Shown here one piece after another: positions 8,348 through 17,488 of a stretch of DNA of 40,861 nucleotides (positions are counted from its first letter, which is position 1; each line of letters opens with the position of its first letter). Location: contig JAVBKX010000020.1 in the NCBI GenBank assembly GCA_031553835.1, forward strand, positions 1-40,861, given 5' to 3'. A program made the translations under genes and the position numbers. The notes beneath the pieces are model-generated. The model was not told where the DNA came from. It was given only the letters and a program-made list of their open reading frames with translations, and did not search any database. This stretch comes from JAVBKX01 sp031553835. Its GTDB lineage: Bacteria > Bacteroidota > Bacteroidia > Bacteroidales > Azobacteroidaceae.

Positions 8348-9922
8348 ATGAACAGACTCATAACATCACTCATCGCATTAGCAAGCCTCGGAGCGTATGC
8401 ACAAACGGGCGATATTCCCAAATTGGTGGTAACCATTACAGTAGATCAACTGCGTGGAGATTTTCTGCATTATTTTAATCCCGCTTTTAGCGAAACCGGT
8501 TTCAAACGACTGATGAATGAAGGCGTATATTACACCAGTATCCAATACGATTTCCCTAATGTTTGCCGCGCTTCTGCTGTTGCCACGTTATCTACAGGCA
8601 CTTATCCCTGCTATCACGGGATTGCTTCCGACAAGAAATTTAATTATACCGACCGGCGTGAAACTTCAGCGGTATTTGATCCTGCCTTTCTTGGCAATTA
8701 CACCTCAGAAACCGTTTCCCCCAACGCATTATTAGTATCTACTGTCAGCGACGAATTGAAATTAGCTTCTGACGGGAAAAGCGATGTATTTGCCATCGGG
8801 CCTAACGTGGAAGAAGCGATATTATCGGCAGGCCGCTATGCAAACGCTGCATTCTGGTTAGAAGATGTAAACGGCAAATGGGCGACCAACACCTATTATA
8901 AAGGAGTTCCATGGTATTTTGACCAGTATAATACTCAACGGAGCAGAAAATGGGACAATGGAACCGCTGCTAATGTTTGGTCGCCGATCAATCAGGAAAA
9001 AATGATTCCATACGGAAAAAATCACCAGCCCTTCAAACATGTATATTATTCATACGATAAAGAACGATTCTTAAAATTAAAAACTACGGCATTAATCAAT
9101 ACTGAAATCACTGATTTAACGGAAAAATTTTTCGAATACGCTGATTTTGGCAGACGCTCCTACCCCGACATGCTTGCAATCACTTATTATGCAGGAAATT
9201 ACAAAGAAACATTAACTGACGAATACAGCCTGGAGGTTCAAAATACATACATCCAATTGGATAAAGAAATCAGCCGGTTATTATCTTTGATCGACCAGAA
9301 AGTCGGATTAAAAAATGCATTAATTGTACTCACTTCCACCGGTTATTATGATTTAAAACAATCGGCCTCCGACACACTCAAACCATTCGGCGTTTTTTAT
9401 CCGAAAAGATGTTTGGCATTGCTCAACATGTACCTGATGGCCGTTTATGGGCAAGGCAACTGGGTGGACGGATTCTACAACAATCAAATTTTCCTCAATA
9501 AAAAACAAATTGAAGAAAGCAAAGTCAAATTAGATGAAATCCGTCAAAAAACGGCAGAATATGTGGCGCAACTTTCCGGCGTCAGGGAAGTAGCAACCGC
9601 CAACCAATATTTATTGGATGCATCTGCCGGAGACGCGGCATATTTTCGCAAAGGGATTTATGCAAAAGACTGCGGCGATGTCATACTCCAATTACAATCC
9701 GGATGGGTTATTATTGACGAACAGGATGCGACCAAAAGCTACCCGGTAGTAAAACACGCTGTGACGGCTCCACTCATTTTTTTTGGTCACCAACTGACAC
9801 ATGCTAAAATTATCCGGCCGGTTAAAGCCGTTTCCGTGGCTCCCTCCATCGCCTATATTCTAAGGATCAGACCGCCTAACGGCTGCATGGAATTTCCACT
9901 GGAAGAGATTATAACAAATTGA
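8348..9922 (+). CDS. Alkaline-phosphatase-fold protein (PafA-like), probable pseudoenzyme
   Basis: The 524-aa product has a signal peptide (1-18) and starts like PafA phosphatases (KLVVTITVDQLRGDFL, retaining D33). It keeps the fold landmarks TGTYPCYHGI (83-92), EEAILSAGRYANAAFWLE, PDMLAITYYAG and APLIFFG. However, nearly every active-site position of Elizabethkingia PafA, as I recall them, aligns to a non-functional residue: catalytic Thr79 to R74, Lys162 to N153, Arg164 to E155, ligands Asp305/His309 to N284/T288, the Asp352-His353 pair to T331-G332, and His486 to T473. Length is close to PafA, so this is not a truncation. It is likely a catalytically dead exported protein with a binding or scaffolding role. 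It lies 20 bp upstream of secA's start and is probably co-transcribed with it; a link to protein export or sorting is only suggested by that. Confidence 0.8.
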   Translation: MNRLITSLIALASLGAYAQTGDIPKLVVTITVDQLRGDFLHYFNPAFSETGFKRLMNEGVYYTSIQYDFPNVCRASAVATLSTGTYPCYHGIASDKKFNYTDRRETSAVFDPAFLGNYTSETVSPNALLVSTVSDELKLASDGKSDVFAIGPNVEEAILSAGRYANAAFWLEDVNGKWATNTYYKGVPWYFDQYNTQRSRKWDNGTAANVWSPINQEKMIPYGKNHQPFKHVYYSYDKERFLKLKTTALINTEITDLTEKFFEYADFGRRSYPDMLAITYYAGNYKETLTDEYSLEVQNTYIQLDKEISRLLSLIDQKVGLKNALIVLTSTGYYDLKQSASDTLKPFGVFYPKRCLALLNMYLMAVYGQGNWVDGFYNNQIFLNKKQIEESKVKLDEIRQKTAEYVAQLSGVREVATANQYLLDASAGDAAYFRKGIYAKDCGDVILQLQSGWVIIDEQDATKSYPVVKHAVTAPLIFFGHQLTHAKIIRPVKAVSVAPSIAYILRIRPPNGCMEFPLEEIITN

Positions 9923-9942
9923 TAATTAAACTAATAACAAAT

Positions 9943-12900
9943 ATGGCATTTAACGACATTTTAACAAAACTATTCGGAAACAAATCTCAGCGGGATTTGA
10001 AAGAAATAGATCCGTACGTCAGAAAAATTCAGGCAGCATATCCTGCTATTGAAAAATTGACCAACGACGAACTGCGCGCCAAAACAGACGGCATCAAACA
10101 ACATATACAGGATGTGGTGGCTGAAGACAAACAGAAAATCGAACAGCTGAAAGCAAAAATCGAACAGATTGAACTGGAAGAACGTGAAGTAGTTTGGACT
10201 GAAATCGATAAAATCGAAAAAGAAATCCTGGAAAAATATGAAAATGTGTTGGAAGAAGTCCTTCCGGAGGTATTTGCTATCGTAAAAGACACTGCCCGAA
10301 GATTGGCGCAAAACGAAGAAGTGATCGTTACGGCCAATGATTTTGACCGGGAACTGGCTACCAAACACGATTTTGTCCGGATAGAAGGAGACAAAGCCAT
10401 TTATCTAAATCATTGGGAAGCCGGAGGCAATGAAGTTACCTGGGAAATGATCCATTACGATGTGCAATTATTTGGAGGTACTGTCTTACATAAAGGTAAA
10501 ATTGCCGAAATGGCGACCGGAGAAGGTAAAACATTGGTGGCTACCCTGCCGGTTTTCCTGAATGCGCTGACCCGCAATGGCGTGCACGTAGTAACCGTCA
10601 ACGATTACTTATCAAAACGTGACTCCGAATGGATGGGACCGCTTTACATGTTTCATGGCCTGTCGGTGGATTGCATCGACAAACACCAGCCCAACTCCGA
10701 CGCCCGTCGAAAAGCGTATGAAGCGGATATTACTTTCGGAACCAACAATGAATTCGGATTTGACTATTTGCGCGATAATATGGCTATTAGCCCGAACGAC
10801 CTGGTACAACGAAAACATAATTACGCCATCGTCGATGAGGTTGACTCCGTATTAATTGACGATGCCCGTACTCCTTTAATTATTTCCGGCCCCGTACCCA
10901 AGGGAGAAGACCAACTGTTTGAAGAATTCCGGTCGAAAATAGAGCACGTGGTAAGCGTACAGAAAAATCTCTGTACAAAATTGTTGACCGAAGCTAAACA
11001 ATTGATTAGTTCTGCTGATCAGAAAGAAAATGAAGAAGGTGTTAAAATATTGTACCGCTCATTCAAAGGGATGCCGAAAAGCAAACCGCTGATCAAATTC
11101 CTGAGCGAACCCGGTGTCAAAGCATCCATGCTGAAAGTGGAAGACTTTTACATGCAACAGCAGGGAAAAGATATGCACATCATTACCGACCCATTGTATT
11201 TTGTAATTGATGAGAAAAATAACTCCATCGAATTGACGGACAAAGGGATTGACCTGCTTACCGGAAACAGTGACGACCCGCAATTTTTTGTTCTTCCGGA
11301 TATCGGACTACAAATGGCTGACATCGAAAATATGACGGCCACCGATGAAGAAAAACAGGCTAAAAAAGATGAATTGATGCAAAACTACGCCGTGAAATCC
11401 GAACGGGTACATACCATCAACCAATTGTTGAAAGCCTACTGCCTCTTTGAACGGGACGATGAATATGTGGTCATCGACAACAAAGTAAAAATCGTTGACG
11501 AACAAACGGGTCGTATCATGGAAGGCCGTCGCTACTCCGACGGATTGCACCAGGCCATTGAAGCCAAAGAACGGGTAAAAGTGGAAGCTGCTACGCAAAC
11601 TTTTGCTACCATTACTTTGCAAAACTATTTCCGGATGTATCATAAATTAGCAGGGATGACCGGTACAGCCGAAACTGAAGCCGGTGAATTTTGGGACATC
11701 TACAAACTCGATGTCGTCGTTATTCCGACAAATAAATCAATTGTACGAGATGATCAGAATGACCGGATTTATAAAACTACCCGTGAAAAATATTTTGCAG
11801 TTATCGAAGAAATTGTAAAATTAGTAGAGCAAGGACGTCCCGTACTGGTAGGTACAACCTCTGTGGAAATTTCTGAATTATTGAGCCGGATGCTTTCTAT
11901 GCGTAAAATTAAACATAACGTATTGAATGCCAAACTGCACCAAAAAGAAGCCGACATTGTGGCGCAAGCCGGACAATCAGGAACTGTAACCATTGCTACC
12001 AATATGGCGGGACGGGGTACCGACATCAAGTTATCGCCCGAAGTACGCGCTGCCGGAGGGTTGGCCATCATCGGTACCGAACGACATGATTCGCGCCGGG
12101 TGGATCGCCAGTTACGCGGTCGCGCCGGAAGACAAGGAGACCCGGGTTCTTCCGTATTCTTCGTCTCGTTGGAAGACAGCCTGATGCGCTTGTTTGCTTC
12201 CGAACGGATTGCCGGTATGATGGATAAACTGGGCTTTAAAGAAGGTGAAGTATTGGAGCACAGCATGCTTAACAAATCAGTTGAACGGGCGCAAAAGAAA
12301 GTGGAAGAAAATAACTTCGGTATCCGGAAACGATTGCTGGAATACGATGATGTAATGAATTCCCAACGGGAAGTGATTTATACCCGCCGACGCCATGCCC
12401 TGATGGGCGAACGGATTGGATTGGATGTCGTGAATATGTTGTCTGACACCGCAGATGCCATCTCCAACCAATTCATCGATTCACAGGATTTTGAAGGATG
12501 GAAATTTGAATTATACAAAACTCTCGCATTGGAAACGCCCGTAGATGCTGAAGAATTCCGTTCCGTTAAACAGAATCAGCTTTCAGACAAACTTTTCAAT
12601 ACTACGCTCGAAACTTTCAAACGTAAAACCGAGCGTATGGCGCAGGTAGCCCAGCCGGTTATTAAACAAGTATATGAGGAACAAGGTGATAAATACGAAA
12701 ATATCCTGATTCCTATTACCGACGGAAAACGGGTATATAATATTCCCTGTAACCTGAAAGAAGCTTACGAAAGTGAATCAAAAACCGTCATCAAATCATT
12801 TGAAAAAGCTATTTTATTGCATTCGATTGATGAATCCTGGAAAGAACATTTGCGTGAAATGGACGAATTGCGCCATTCGGTACAAAATGCCAGCTATGAA

Positions 12901-13245
12901 AATAAAGATCCATTATTGATTTATAAACTGGAATCGTTTGAATTGTTCAAAACAATGGTGGACGAAATGAACCGCAAAACGGTAGCAATACTAATGCGTG
13001 GACAAATTCCGGTACGTGAATCACAAAATGTGCGTCAGGCTGCTCCGGAAACAAAAACCGATTACAGTAAATACCGTACTCAAAAAGACGAAATGTCGGA
13101 AAATCAACGGGCGCAGGCTCAAGCTGCAGGACAAGATTTAAGACAGCGTCGCAGCGAACCTGTCCGTGTTGAAAAAACAGTGGGAAGAAACGATCCCTGC
13201 CCTTGCGGAAGCGGCAAAAAATACAAAAATTGCCACGGGAAATAA
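9943..13245 (+). CDS. secA: Preprotein translocase ATPase SecA
   Basis: SecA is the motor ATPase that drives unfolded preproteins through SecYEG at the inner membrane. The start is set to ATG 9943 (MAFNDILTKLFGNK), which fits the family; the frame extends upstream to a TTG at 9919 that overlaps the previous gene. Walker A is AEMATGEGKTL (about residue 190), Walker B-type DEVDSVLIDDAR is at about 297, and the helicase motif VTIATNMAGRGTDIKLS and RGRAGRQGDPG follow. The C-terminus carries the SEC-C zinc motif NDPCPCGSGKKYKNCHGK that binds SecB or ribosomes. At 1100 aa it is longer than E. coli SecA (901 aa), as usual in Bacteroidota, with additions near residues 60-105 and 320-430. A strong terminator follows within 15 bp. 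Confidence 0.97.
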   Translation: MAFNDILTKLFGNKSQRDLKEIDPYVRKIQAAYPAIEKLTNDELRAKTDGIKQHIQDVVAEDKQKIEQLKAKIEQIELEEREVVWTEIDKIEKEILEKYENVLEEVLPEVFAIVKDTARRLAQNEEVIVTANDFDRELATKHDFVRIEGDKAIYLNHWEAGGNEVTWEMIHYDVQLFGGTVLHKGKIAEMATGEGKTLVATLPVFLNALTRNGVHVVTVNDYLSKRDSEWMGPLYMFHGLSVDCIDKHQPNSDARRKAYEADITFGTNNEFGFDYLRDNMAISPNDLVQRKHNYAIVDEVDSVLIDDARTPLIISGPVPKGEDQLFEEFRSKIEHVVSVQKNLCTKLLTEAKQLISSADQKENEEGVKILYRSFKGMPKSKPLIKFLSEPGVKASMLKVEDFYMQQQGKDMHIITDPLYFVIDEKNNSIELTDKGIDLLTGNSDDPQFFVLPDIGLQMADIENMTATDEEKQAKKDELMQNYAVKSERVHTINQLLKAYCLFERDDEYVVIDNKVKIVDEQTGRIMEGRRYSDGLHQAIEAKERVKVEAATQTFATITLQNYFRMYHKLAGMTGTAETEAGEFWDIYKLDVVVIPTNKSIVRDDQNDRIYKTTREKYFAVIEEIVKLVEQGRPVLVGTTSVEISELLSRMLSMRKIKHNVLNAKLHQKEADIVAQAGQSGTVTIATNMAGRGTDIKLSPEVRAAGGLAIIGTERHDSRRVDRQLRGRAGRQGDPGSSVFFVSLEDSLMRLFASERIAGMMDKLGFKEGEVLEHSMLNKSVERAQKKVEENNFGIRKRLLEYDDVMNSQREVIYTRRRHALMGERIGLDVVNMLSDTADAISNQFIDSQDFEGWKFELYKTLALETPVDAEEFRSVKQNQLSDKLFNTTLETFKRKTERMAQVAQPVIKQVYEEQGDKYENILIPITDGKRVYNIPCNLKEAYESESKTVIKSFEKAILLHSIDESWKEHLREMDELRHSVQNASYENKDPLLIYKLESFELFKTMVDEMNRKTVAILMRGQIPVRESQNVRQAAPETKTDYSKYRTQKDEMSENQRAQAQAAGQDLRQRRSEPVRVEKTVGRNDPCPCGSGKKYKNCHGK

Positions 13246-13256
13246 ATTGATAGTTG

Positions 13257-13294
13257 AAAATGCCCTGATTGGTGGAAGTCAATCAGGGCATTTT
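13257..13294 (+). terminator. Intrinsic terminator after secA
   Basis: A perfect 14-bp inverted repeat (AAAATGCCCTGATT at 13257-13270 and its complement at 13281-13294) encloses a 10-nt loop and ends in a T run. It lies 12 bp after the secA stop. Confidence 0.9.
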
Positions 13295-13343
13295 CTATTT
13301 TCAAAAAATGCATGGGCGGCTATAAAGTCTAATCATCTTCATT

Positions 13344-13613
13344 TTAATAGCCAAGTGAAGCTAATGAAATCACATTTATTCCGTCGTTGCGGGTATAACT
13401 AATTCCTGTGCCCGTAATTATATTCAGCGATTTTGGCGGTTCTACTTTTTTTGTATCCAAAATGGAAACGAATTTATTCAAACTTGCGGCCGCTTCTTCA
13501 ATTTGACCGATACCGAGTTTTATTTCAAAAGCACACCAATCGCCGTTGTGTTTTTGCACAATGGCATCCACCTCCAAGCCACTGGAGTCGCGATAGTGAT
13601 AGACTCTTGTTGT
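13344..13613 (-). pseudogene. C-terminal remnant of a DUF4143/AAA_14-type ATPase
   Basis: On the minus strand the frame reads VYHYRDSSGLEVDAIVQ, then DWCAFEIKLG, EEAAASLNKF, a proline-rich stretch and LNIITGTGISYTRNDGINVI. This is the C-terminal nuclease-like DUF4143 end (D...E-K pattern: EVDAIV, FEIKLG) of the large AAA_14 plus DUF4143 family, whose members are normally about 400 aa. Only about 90 residues remain: an in-frame stop lies at 13614-13616 and no ATPase domain is present upstream. It is therefore a decayed gene. A product from an internal ATG at 13577 (77 aa) cannot be excluded but is unlikely to function. It ends convergently with the secA terminator. Confidence 0.8.
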
Positions 13614-13646
13614 TTATCTGATAGTAGAGTACAAAGAGATAGCTTA

Positions 13647-13715
13647 TTTTACAAATTTCAAATGTTTTATTTTACAAATTTTGAATACTCTGTTTTACAA
13701 ATTTTGAATTTTAAA
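13647..13715 (+). repeat. Three-copy 23-bp direct repeat
   Basis: TTTTACAAATT begins at 13647, 13670 and 13693, an exact 23-bp period. Copies two and three continue identically with TTGAAT; copy one has diverged there (TCAAAT). There is no unique spacer between copies, so it is a tandem repeat rather than a CRISPR. Confidence 0.75.
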
Positions 13716-13765
13716 ATCAATGTCGTTTAGTTAAAAATTGTCGTATAGCGACATTGGCTTAATAA

Positions 13766-13827
13766 CCAGTGGTTTTAACCACTGGAATGAGGTCGGTTCA
13801 TCCCGCTTAGTTGCGTAGCAACGCAGC
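13766..13827. repeat. REP-like element with two hairpins
   Basis: Hairpin one is CCAGTGGTT-TT-AACCACTGG (13766-13785), a perfect 9-bp stem. Hairpin two spans 13805-13827 with core GTTGC-GTA-GCAAC (13810-13822) and an outer GCT/AGC pair. Two closely spaced hairpins with tiny loops resemble dispersed repetitive extragenic palindromes. A comparable cluster ends the window at 40757-40819. Confidence 0.6.
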
Positions 13828-13985
13828 TTGACATCTGTATAATTTTAAAACAGACCAACTCAATCTGCAATATCTGAAAAAACCTTCGTTTGAAATTTTT
13901 TTTGTGATGTATCTGTCGATGGGTTGCTTTCTATAATATGATAAGCATGATTAGTATCTGGAATGGAGAATGTAATTTACAACAA

Positions 13986-14006
13986 ATTCTCAATTCTCAA
14001 TTAATT
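13986..14006 (+). repeat. Short heptanucleotide array next to lptD
   Basis: The units are ATTCTCA, ATTCTCA, ATTAATT. Read on the other strand the first two are TGAGAAT, the same family as the arrays at 21285 and 37872. It lies just downstream of the lptD stop codon (14010). Confidence 0.6.
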
Positions 14007-14009
14007 CCC

Positions 14010-16724
14010 CTACTCCCATTGCACGGCACCTTGCGAAGTACCATGCTGAGTATATTTCAAGTCTTGCAATAAGGATGATTTTACAGCCAATGTAAGATTG
14101 TACGATTGATAAGGCCCCATAGGGATAAAACTGGCTGTGATAGCCCAACAGTGAAGATCGCGCGTAAGATTACATTGCATAGTTACAATCTTTTTCGCTT
14201 CAAAATCGTAATTGGTATTAAACGAAAATGTCCAGCCTTTGGATGGAGTAATATTTCCATTAAATCCCAATCCTTGCGTAATCATATAATCGTACTCCTT
14301 TTTTTCCGGATTAAATTGTCCATATCCTAAGTTCAATGACCAGTTGAACGATAAGCTCCAGGGGACATTAGCCACCATATAGCCATCGCTGTCGAAATCG
14401 CCTTTATCTTTTTTCTTACGTAAGTATCCACCCCCTTCTGCCGACTGTTCGGAAGAAGCGCCGGCCTCTTCTTCTCCGGGAGCTGTAGTGGATTGATTAC
14501 TGCCTTTGGAATCGTCTTTACTTTCATCGTCCTCTTTTCCAAACCATTTTTTGAATGTATCATTGTTGAAAGTATAACCAAAAGATGTGCCGGTAGATCT
14601 AAGACGACCAATGCCTTTACCTGCCGCCCAGCGGGTTTCGACAGGTTTGGCGTTTTCGTCATATACATAGGTATCAAAAGTAGCCTGTGCATTAAAAGTA
14701 TATGATTTTGTAATCTTAAGACGCAGATTGGCGCTGATATCCGACCACGGCCGGGTGGTGGCAAGAAAATTATAACCGGAATTGAAACTCAAGTTATCAA
14801 GCAGGCTGATTTTTTTCACTCCAGTCGAATCACTATCCGATTTGATTTTCATTTCAACATTATTATCAAATCCGAAAGAGACACTCGCCGATTTTCCGGC
14901 TCCGGGAACTATTGCATACGGAGAATACGTGTTTGTGGTCGTTTTCCCTTCTCCATCGGTATATTGTATTGTATTATAAAAACCATATCGCGGATCTCCA
15001 AAATCCGGACTTCCGCTGAAACTCATCCTGGGTGTGAATACGTGCCTGATCGTTTGCACTTTATCTCCAAACAATTTTCTCCAGGGAGTAAAAAAGCCAT
15101 ACAGTTTGGTGTTGACACTGACACCAACATTGTATTGATAAGTCCTGTAAAATCCATACGTAGTATCTACAGGCATCTGTCGCCCTTCACTATCGTATCC
15201 CTGTTCCACTTTTTTCGTCATCCAGTTTTCGGTATAGTTAAAATTGGGCGAAATATTGATGTATTTAAAAGCATTGAAAGATGCGCTGACAGGAATGCTG
15301 TGAGTCATACTATTACTCCAATCTTTCAATATATTGGATTTCATCAGGTTATATTCTTTGGTCCGGATGGAATTCCTTAGCGAGCCGGAATAACTGAAAT
15401 AAATCTGCTCGTACCACCGTAAATCCCCGACAACCTGCTTTCTTCGAAACGGATAAGTTTGCCCGTATGCAATACTCATGTTGGGCATCGTAAGGCTAAT
15501 CATCGTATCACGCGTAGTCTGGTTAACTGCAAGATTTAAATTCAGGCTGAGCGAATTAGCAGGGAACGTTTTGGTTAATGTCACACTTGAATTTTTAGTA
15601 TTGTCCGTATAATTAACCCGTTCTACAGTAGCCCGATTCTGGTTATAAGAAGTGGTAGAATAAGCCACATTGGCAGAGAGACGCAGGTAAGGATTGGCTT
15701 TCTGATCCTGCGAATGAGTCCAATTGATTCGCATATCATTCGACCGGGAATAATCACCCGAATCTTTATCTCCCGTAATCGTCACCACATACGCCACATT
15801 GGCATTACCCGAAAACTTGTATCGTTTACGATAAGACGATCTTCCGGCAAGCCCCCACGAGCCTTTGGTATAAATCTCCCCTGTCAACGCCAAATCGATA
15901 TAATCATTGAATGCAAAATAATATCCACCATCCCGCAAGCAAAATCCTTTCACCATTTCATCACCATAAGTAGGCATGATGATTCCCGAAGAATAATCAT
16001 CTGAAAAAGGAAAAAAGCCAAATGGAATAGCAAGCGGTAAAGGAACATCTTCAATCACAAGATAGGCAGGCCCTGTGACAATATTTTTTTTAGGCTTTAC
16101 CTTAGCTTTCGTCAATTGCAGATAAAAATGCGGATGGTCGTGTACGTCACAGGTAGTATATTTACCATCCACCATATATAAATCATTGTTAGACAGCTTT
16201 TTTGTCTGGCCGGCCGTCACATATCCTTCACCTTGTTGTGTAATCAATGCTGTACTGAAACCTTTTTTCGTCTTAAAGTTGTAATCCATTGTTTTGGATT
16301 CATACTGAGTATCTCCGTCTTTAAAAATAGGATATCCGGTTTCGTCGCCAATAGAATCCAAACCAAATGTAGCATGTACCAAACTTTTATCAATATCTAC
16401 AGAAATCGTTTCGGCAGATATTTCCAGATTCGTATATTTTACGTTACTTTCTTTATATAAATACATGAACTTAGTGCCCAGCACCACCATGGAGTCAACA
16501 GCTTGATAATTGACAGGAGAATTAATAGAATTAGGAGAAACCTGCACCGTACTATCATTGAGTATTGCAGTACTATCGTTGCTGATAAAAAGGCTGTCGG
16601 AAAGTTGCTCCTGCCGTACGTGAATCGAGTCGGGAGACAATACCTGATTTTGCGCCGTTAAGCAGACGGCTGTCAATATAAATAAAGACAACAGGCTAAA
16701 AATAAGGTATTTTTTTAATTGCAT
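14010..16724 (-). CDS. lptD: Outer-membrane LPS assembly protein LptD (OstA-like)
   Basis: LptD forms, with LptE, the outer-membrane translocon that inserts lipopolysaccharide into the outer leaflet. The start is set at ATG 16724 (MQLKKYLIFSLLSLFILTAVCLTA, a signal peptide); the frame runs 21 bp further to a TTG. An OstA/LptA-like beta-jellyroll occupies roughly residues 70-260 (AETISVDIDKSLVHATFGLD, then QYESKTMDYNFKTKKGFS, TAGQTKKLSNNDLYMVDGKY), followed by the conserved PLPLAIPFGFFPF and GIIMPTYGDE. The remainder is a long barrel of alternating strands ending in W-E. A charged, low-complexity insert (EDDESKDDSKG to KKKDKGD, about 720-765) interrupts the barrel as a surface loop. At 904 aa it has the usual Bacteroidota size. 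It faces left, with the HD gene upstream in the same direction. Confidence 0.9.
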   Translation of the reverse strand: MQLKKYLIFSLLSLFILTAVCLTAQNQVLSPDSIHVRQEQLSDSLFISNDSTAILNDSTVQVSPNSINSPVNYQAVDSMVVLGTKFMYLYKESNVKYTNLEISAETISVDIDKSLVHATFGLDSIGDETGYPIFKDGDTQYESKTMDYNFKTKKGFSTALITQQGEGYVTAGQTKKLSNNDLYMVDGKYTTCDVHDHPHFYLQLTKAKVKPKKNIVTGPAYLVIEDVPLPLAIPFGFFPFSDDYSSGIIMPTYGDEMVKGFCLRDGGYYFAFNDYIDLALTGEIYTKGSWGLAGRSSYRKRYKFSGNANVAYVVTITGDKDSGDYSRSNDMRINWTHSQDQKANPYLRLSANVAYSTTSYNQNRATVERVNYTDNTKNSSVTLTKTFPANSLSLNLNLAVNQTTRDTMISLTMPNMSIAYGQTYPFRRKQVVGDLRWYEQIYFSYSGSLRNSIRTKEYNLMKSNILKDWSNSMTHSIPVSASFNAFKYINISPNFNYTENWMTKKVEQGYDSEGRQMPVDTTYGFYRTYQYNVGVSVNTKLYGFFTPWRKLFGDKVQTIRHVFTPRMSFSGSPDFGDPRYGFYNTIQYTDGEGKTTTNTYSPYAIVPGAGKSASVSFGFDNNVEMKIKSDSDSTGVKKISLLDNLSFNSGYNFLATTRPWSDISANLRLKITKSYTFNAQATFDTYVYDENAKPVETRWAAGKGIGRLRSTGTSFGYTFNNDTFKKWFGKEDDESKDDSKGSNQSTTAPGEEEAGASSEQSAEGGGYLRKKKDKGDFDSDGYMVANVPWSLSFNWSLNLGYGQFNPEKKEYDYMITQGLGFNGNITPSKGWTFSFNTNYDFEAKKIVTMQCNLTRDLHCWAITASFIPMGPYQSYNLTLAVKSSLLQDLKYTQHGTSQGAVQWE

Positions 16725-16762
16725 CCGCCCAAGAGATAAAACCAAACTGAATTATTAGCGCG

Positions 16763-16770
16763 CAAAGTTA
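16763..16770 (-). promoter_or_regulatory. Bacteroidota-type -7 box for lptD
   Basis: On the minus strand TAACTTTG (16770 to 16763) matches TAnnTTTG and lies about 40 bp upstream of the lptD ATG. It also shows that lptD need not depend on transcription from the HD gene. Confidence 0.5.
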
Positions 16771-16808
16771 ACCATTTTGGCAGAAAGAAAAACATAGAAT
16801 GCGTTTAA

Positions 16809-17348
16809 TTAACCTAAAAAGAGTTCACACCATTCTCTAAAACGAATGACTGTTCCTTCCCCGTATTTGGACAACCCTTTTATTATTTTATCAATCGATT
16901 TCTCCCGCCCAAGGTGCTGTTTGGAATAAAATTTGTCGGCAAAGCAAATCAATTGTTCTTCTAAACTTACAGGCAGCATATCCCGAAGAGGAAGAGGGAA
17001 ATTTTTTTGTATTATTTCTTCCTTATGAAGTCCCGTACCTGTATGACGTTCACACACCAGACCATGACGGGGATAGCCTTCTGCCTTCATCAATTCGCAG
17101 CCCAAATATCCGTGGCAAATATATGGATTTGCACCAAAACAGAATATCTCGGGAGCCTGGGTCTTAAAAATACCAAGATCATGCACCATGGCGGCCTCGT
17201 AAATAAAATCAGTATCCAGGTTCATTTCCGGATGTATTCGGGCTATTTCTAAGGCTTTATTGGCGACAGATGTATCATGAGTCACCAAAATCTCATATAA
17301 GGGGGATTTCGGTGTATAATATTTTTGGATGATTTTTAATGAATCCAT
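16809..17348 (-). CDS. HD-domain phosphohydrolase
   Basis: The 179-aa product starts at ATG 17348 (MDSLKIIQKYYTPKSPLYEI); the upstream hydrophobic extension in the same frame is out of place and probably untranslated. The HD signature is visible: the first His in LVTHDTSVANKALEIA, then MVHDLGIFKT (H-D pair), a central H in YICHGYLG, and a later D in LICFADKFYSK. HD proteins are metal-dependent phosphohydrolases acting on nucleotides or phosphodiesters. This subgroup (PLYEILVTHD..VA..AL.IA) is a common small HD protein of Bacteroidota whose substrate is unknown. It lies 80 bp upstream of lptD with the lptD promoter box in between. Confidence 0.85.
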   Translation of the reverse strand: MDSLKIIQKYYTPKSPLYEILVTHDTSVANKALEIARIHPEMNLDTDFIYEAAMVHDLGIFKTQAPEIFCFGANPYICHGYLGCELMKAEGYPRHGLVCERHTGTGLHKEEIIQKNFPLPLRDMLPVSLEEQLICFADKFYSKQHLGREKSIDKIIKGLSKYGEGTVIRFREWCELFLG

Positions 17349-17447
17349 AACAGAGAATAAATAAATGAAAGTAATGAAGAAAGATAATCGCAGTAAAAAT
17401 ACATAGAAATTACCGAATGGCAAATAAGAAGAATCATCTTTTAGTAT

Positions 17448-17455
17448 TATCTTTG
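17448..17455 (+). promoter_or_regulatory. Bacteroidota-type -7 box for the lipoprotein-NamZ pair
   Basis: TATCTTTG matches TAnnTTTG, 34 bp before the ATG at 17489. No convincing -33 element is seen. Confidence 0.5.
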
Positions 17456-17488
17456 TGTTTCGGTTTTTACATTTAACATTATTATGTT

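Larger units (their letters stand above)
13614..14009. other. Gene-free junction holding short repeats and hairpins
   Basis: No coding sequence is supported in this 396-bp stretch. It contains a three-copy 23-bp repeat (13647-13715), two REP-like hairpins (13766-13827) and a small heptanucleotide array (13986-14006) beside the lptD 3' end. Together with the decayed ATPase remnant this marks a site of past insertion and loss between secA and lptD. Confidence 0.7.

Noticed and set aside
8090..8436. Several overlapping short frames on both strands around the DUF4105/phosphatase-like junction
   Set aside because: They are created by the repeat arrays and overlap in all frames without any recognised motif.
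13647..13715. Three regularly spaced 23-bp repeats as a CRISPR array
   Set aside because: The copies are directly adjacent with no unique spacers, and there are no cas genes in the window.
17349..17423. N-terminal hydrophobic extension of the HD protein
   Set aside because: The family start fits ATG 17348, and the extension would add an unneeded membrane segment to a soluble enzyme.
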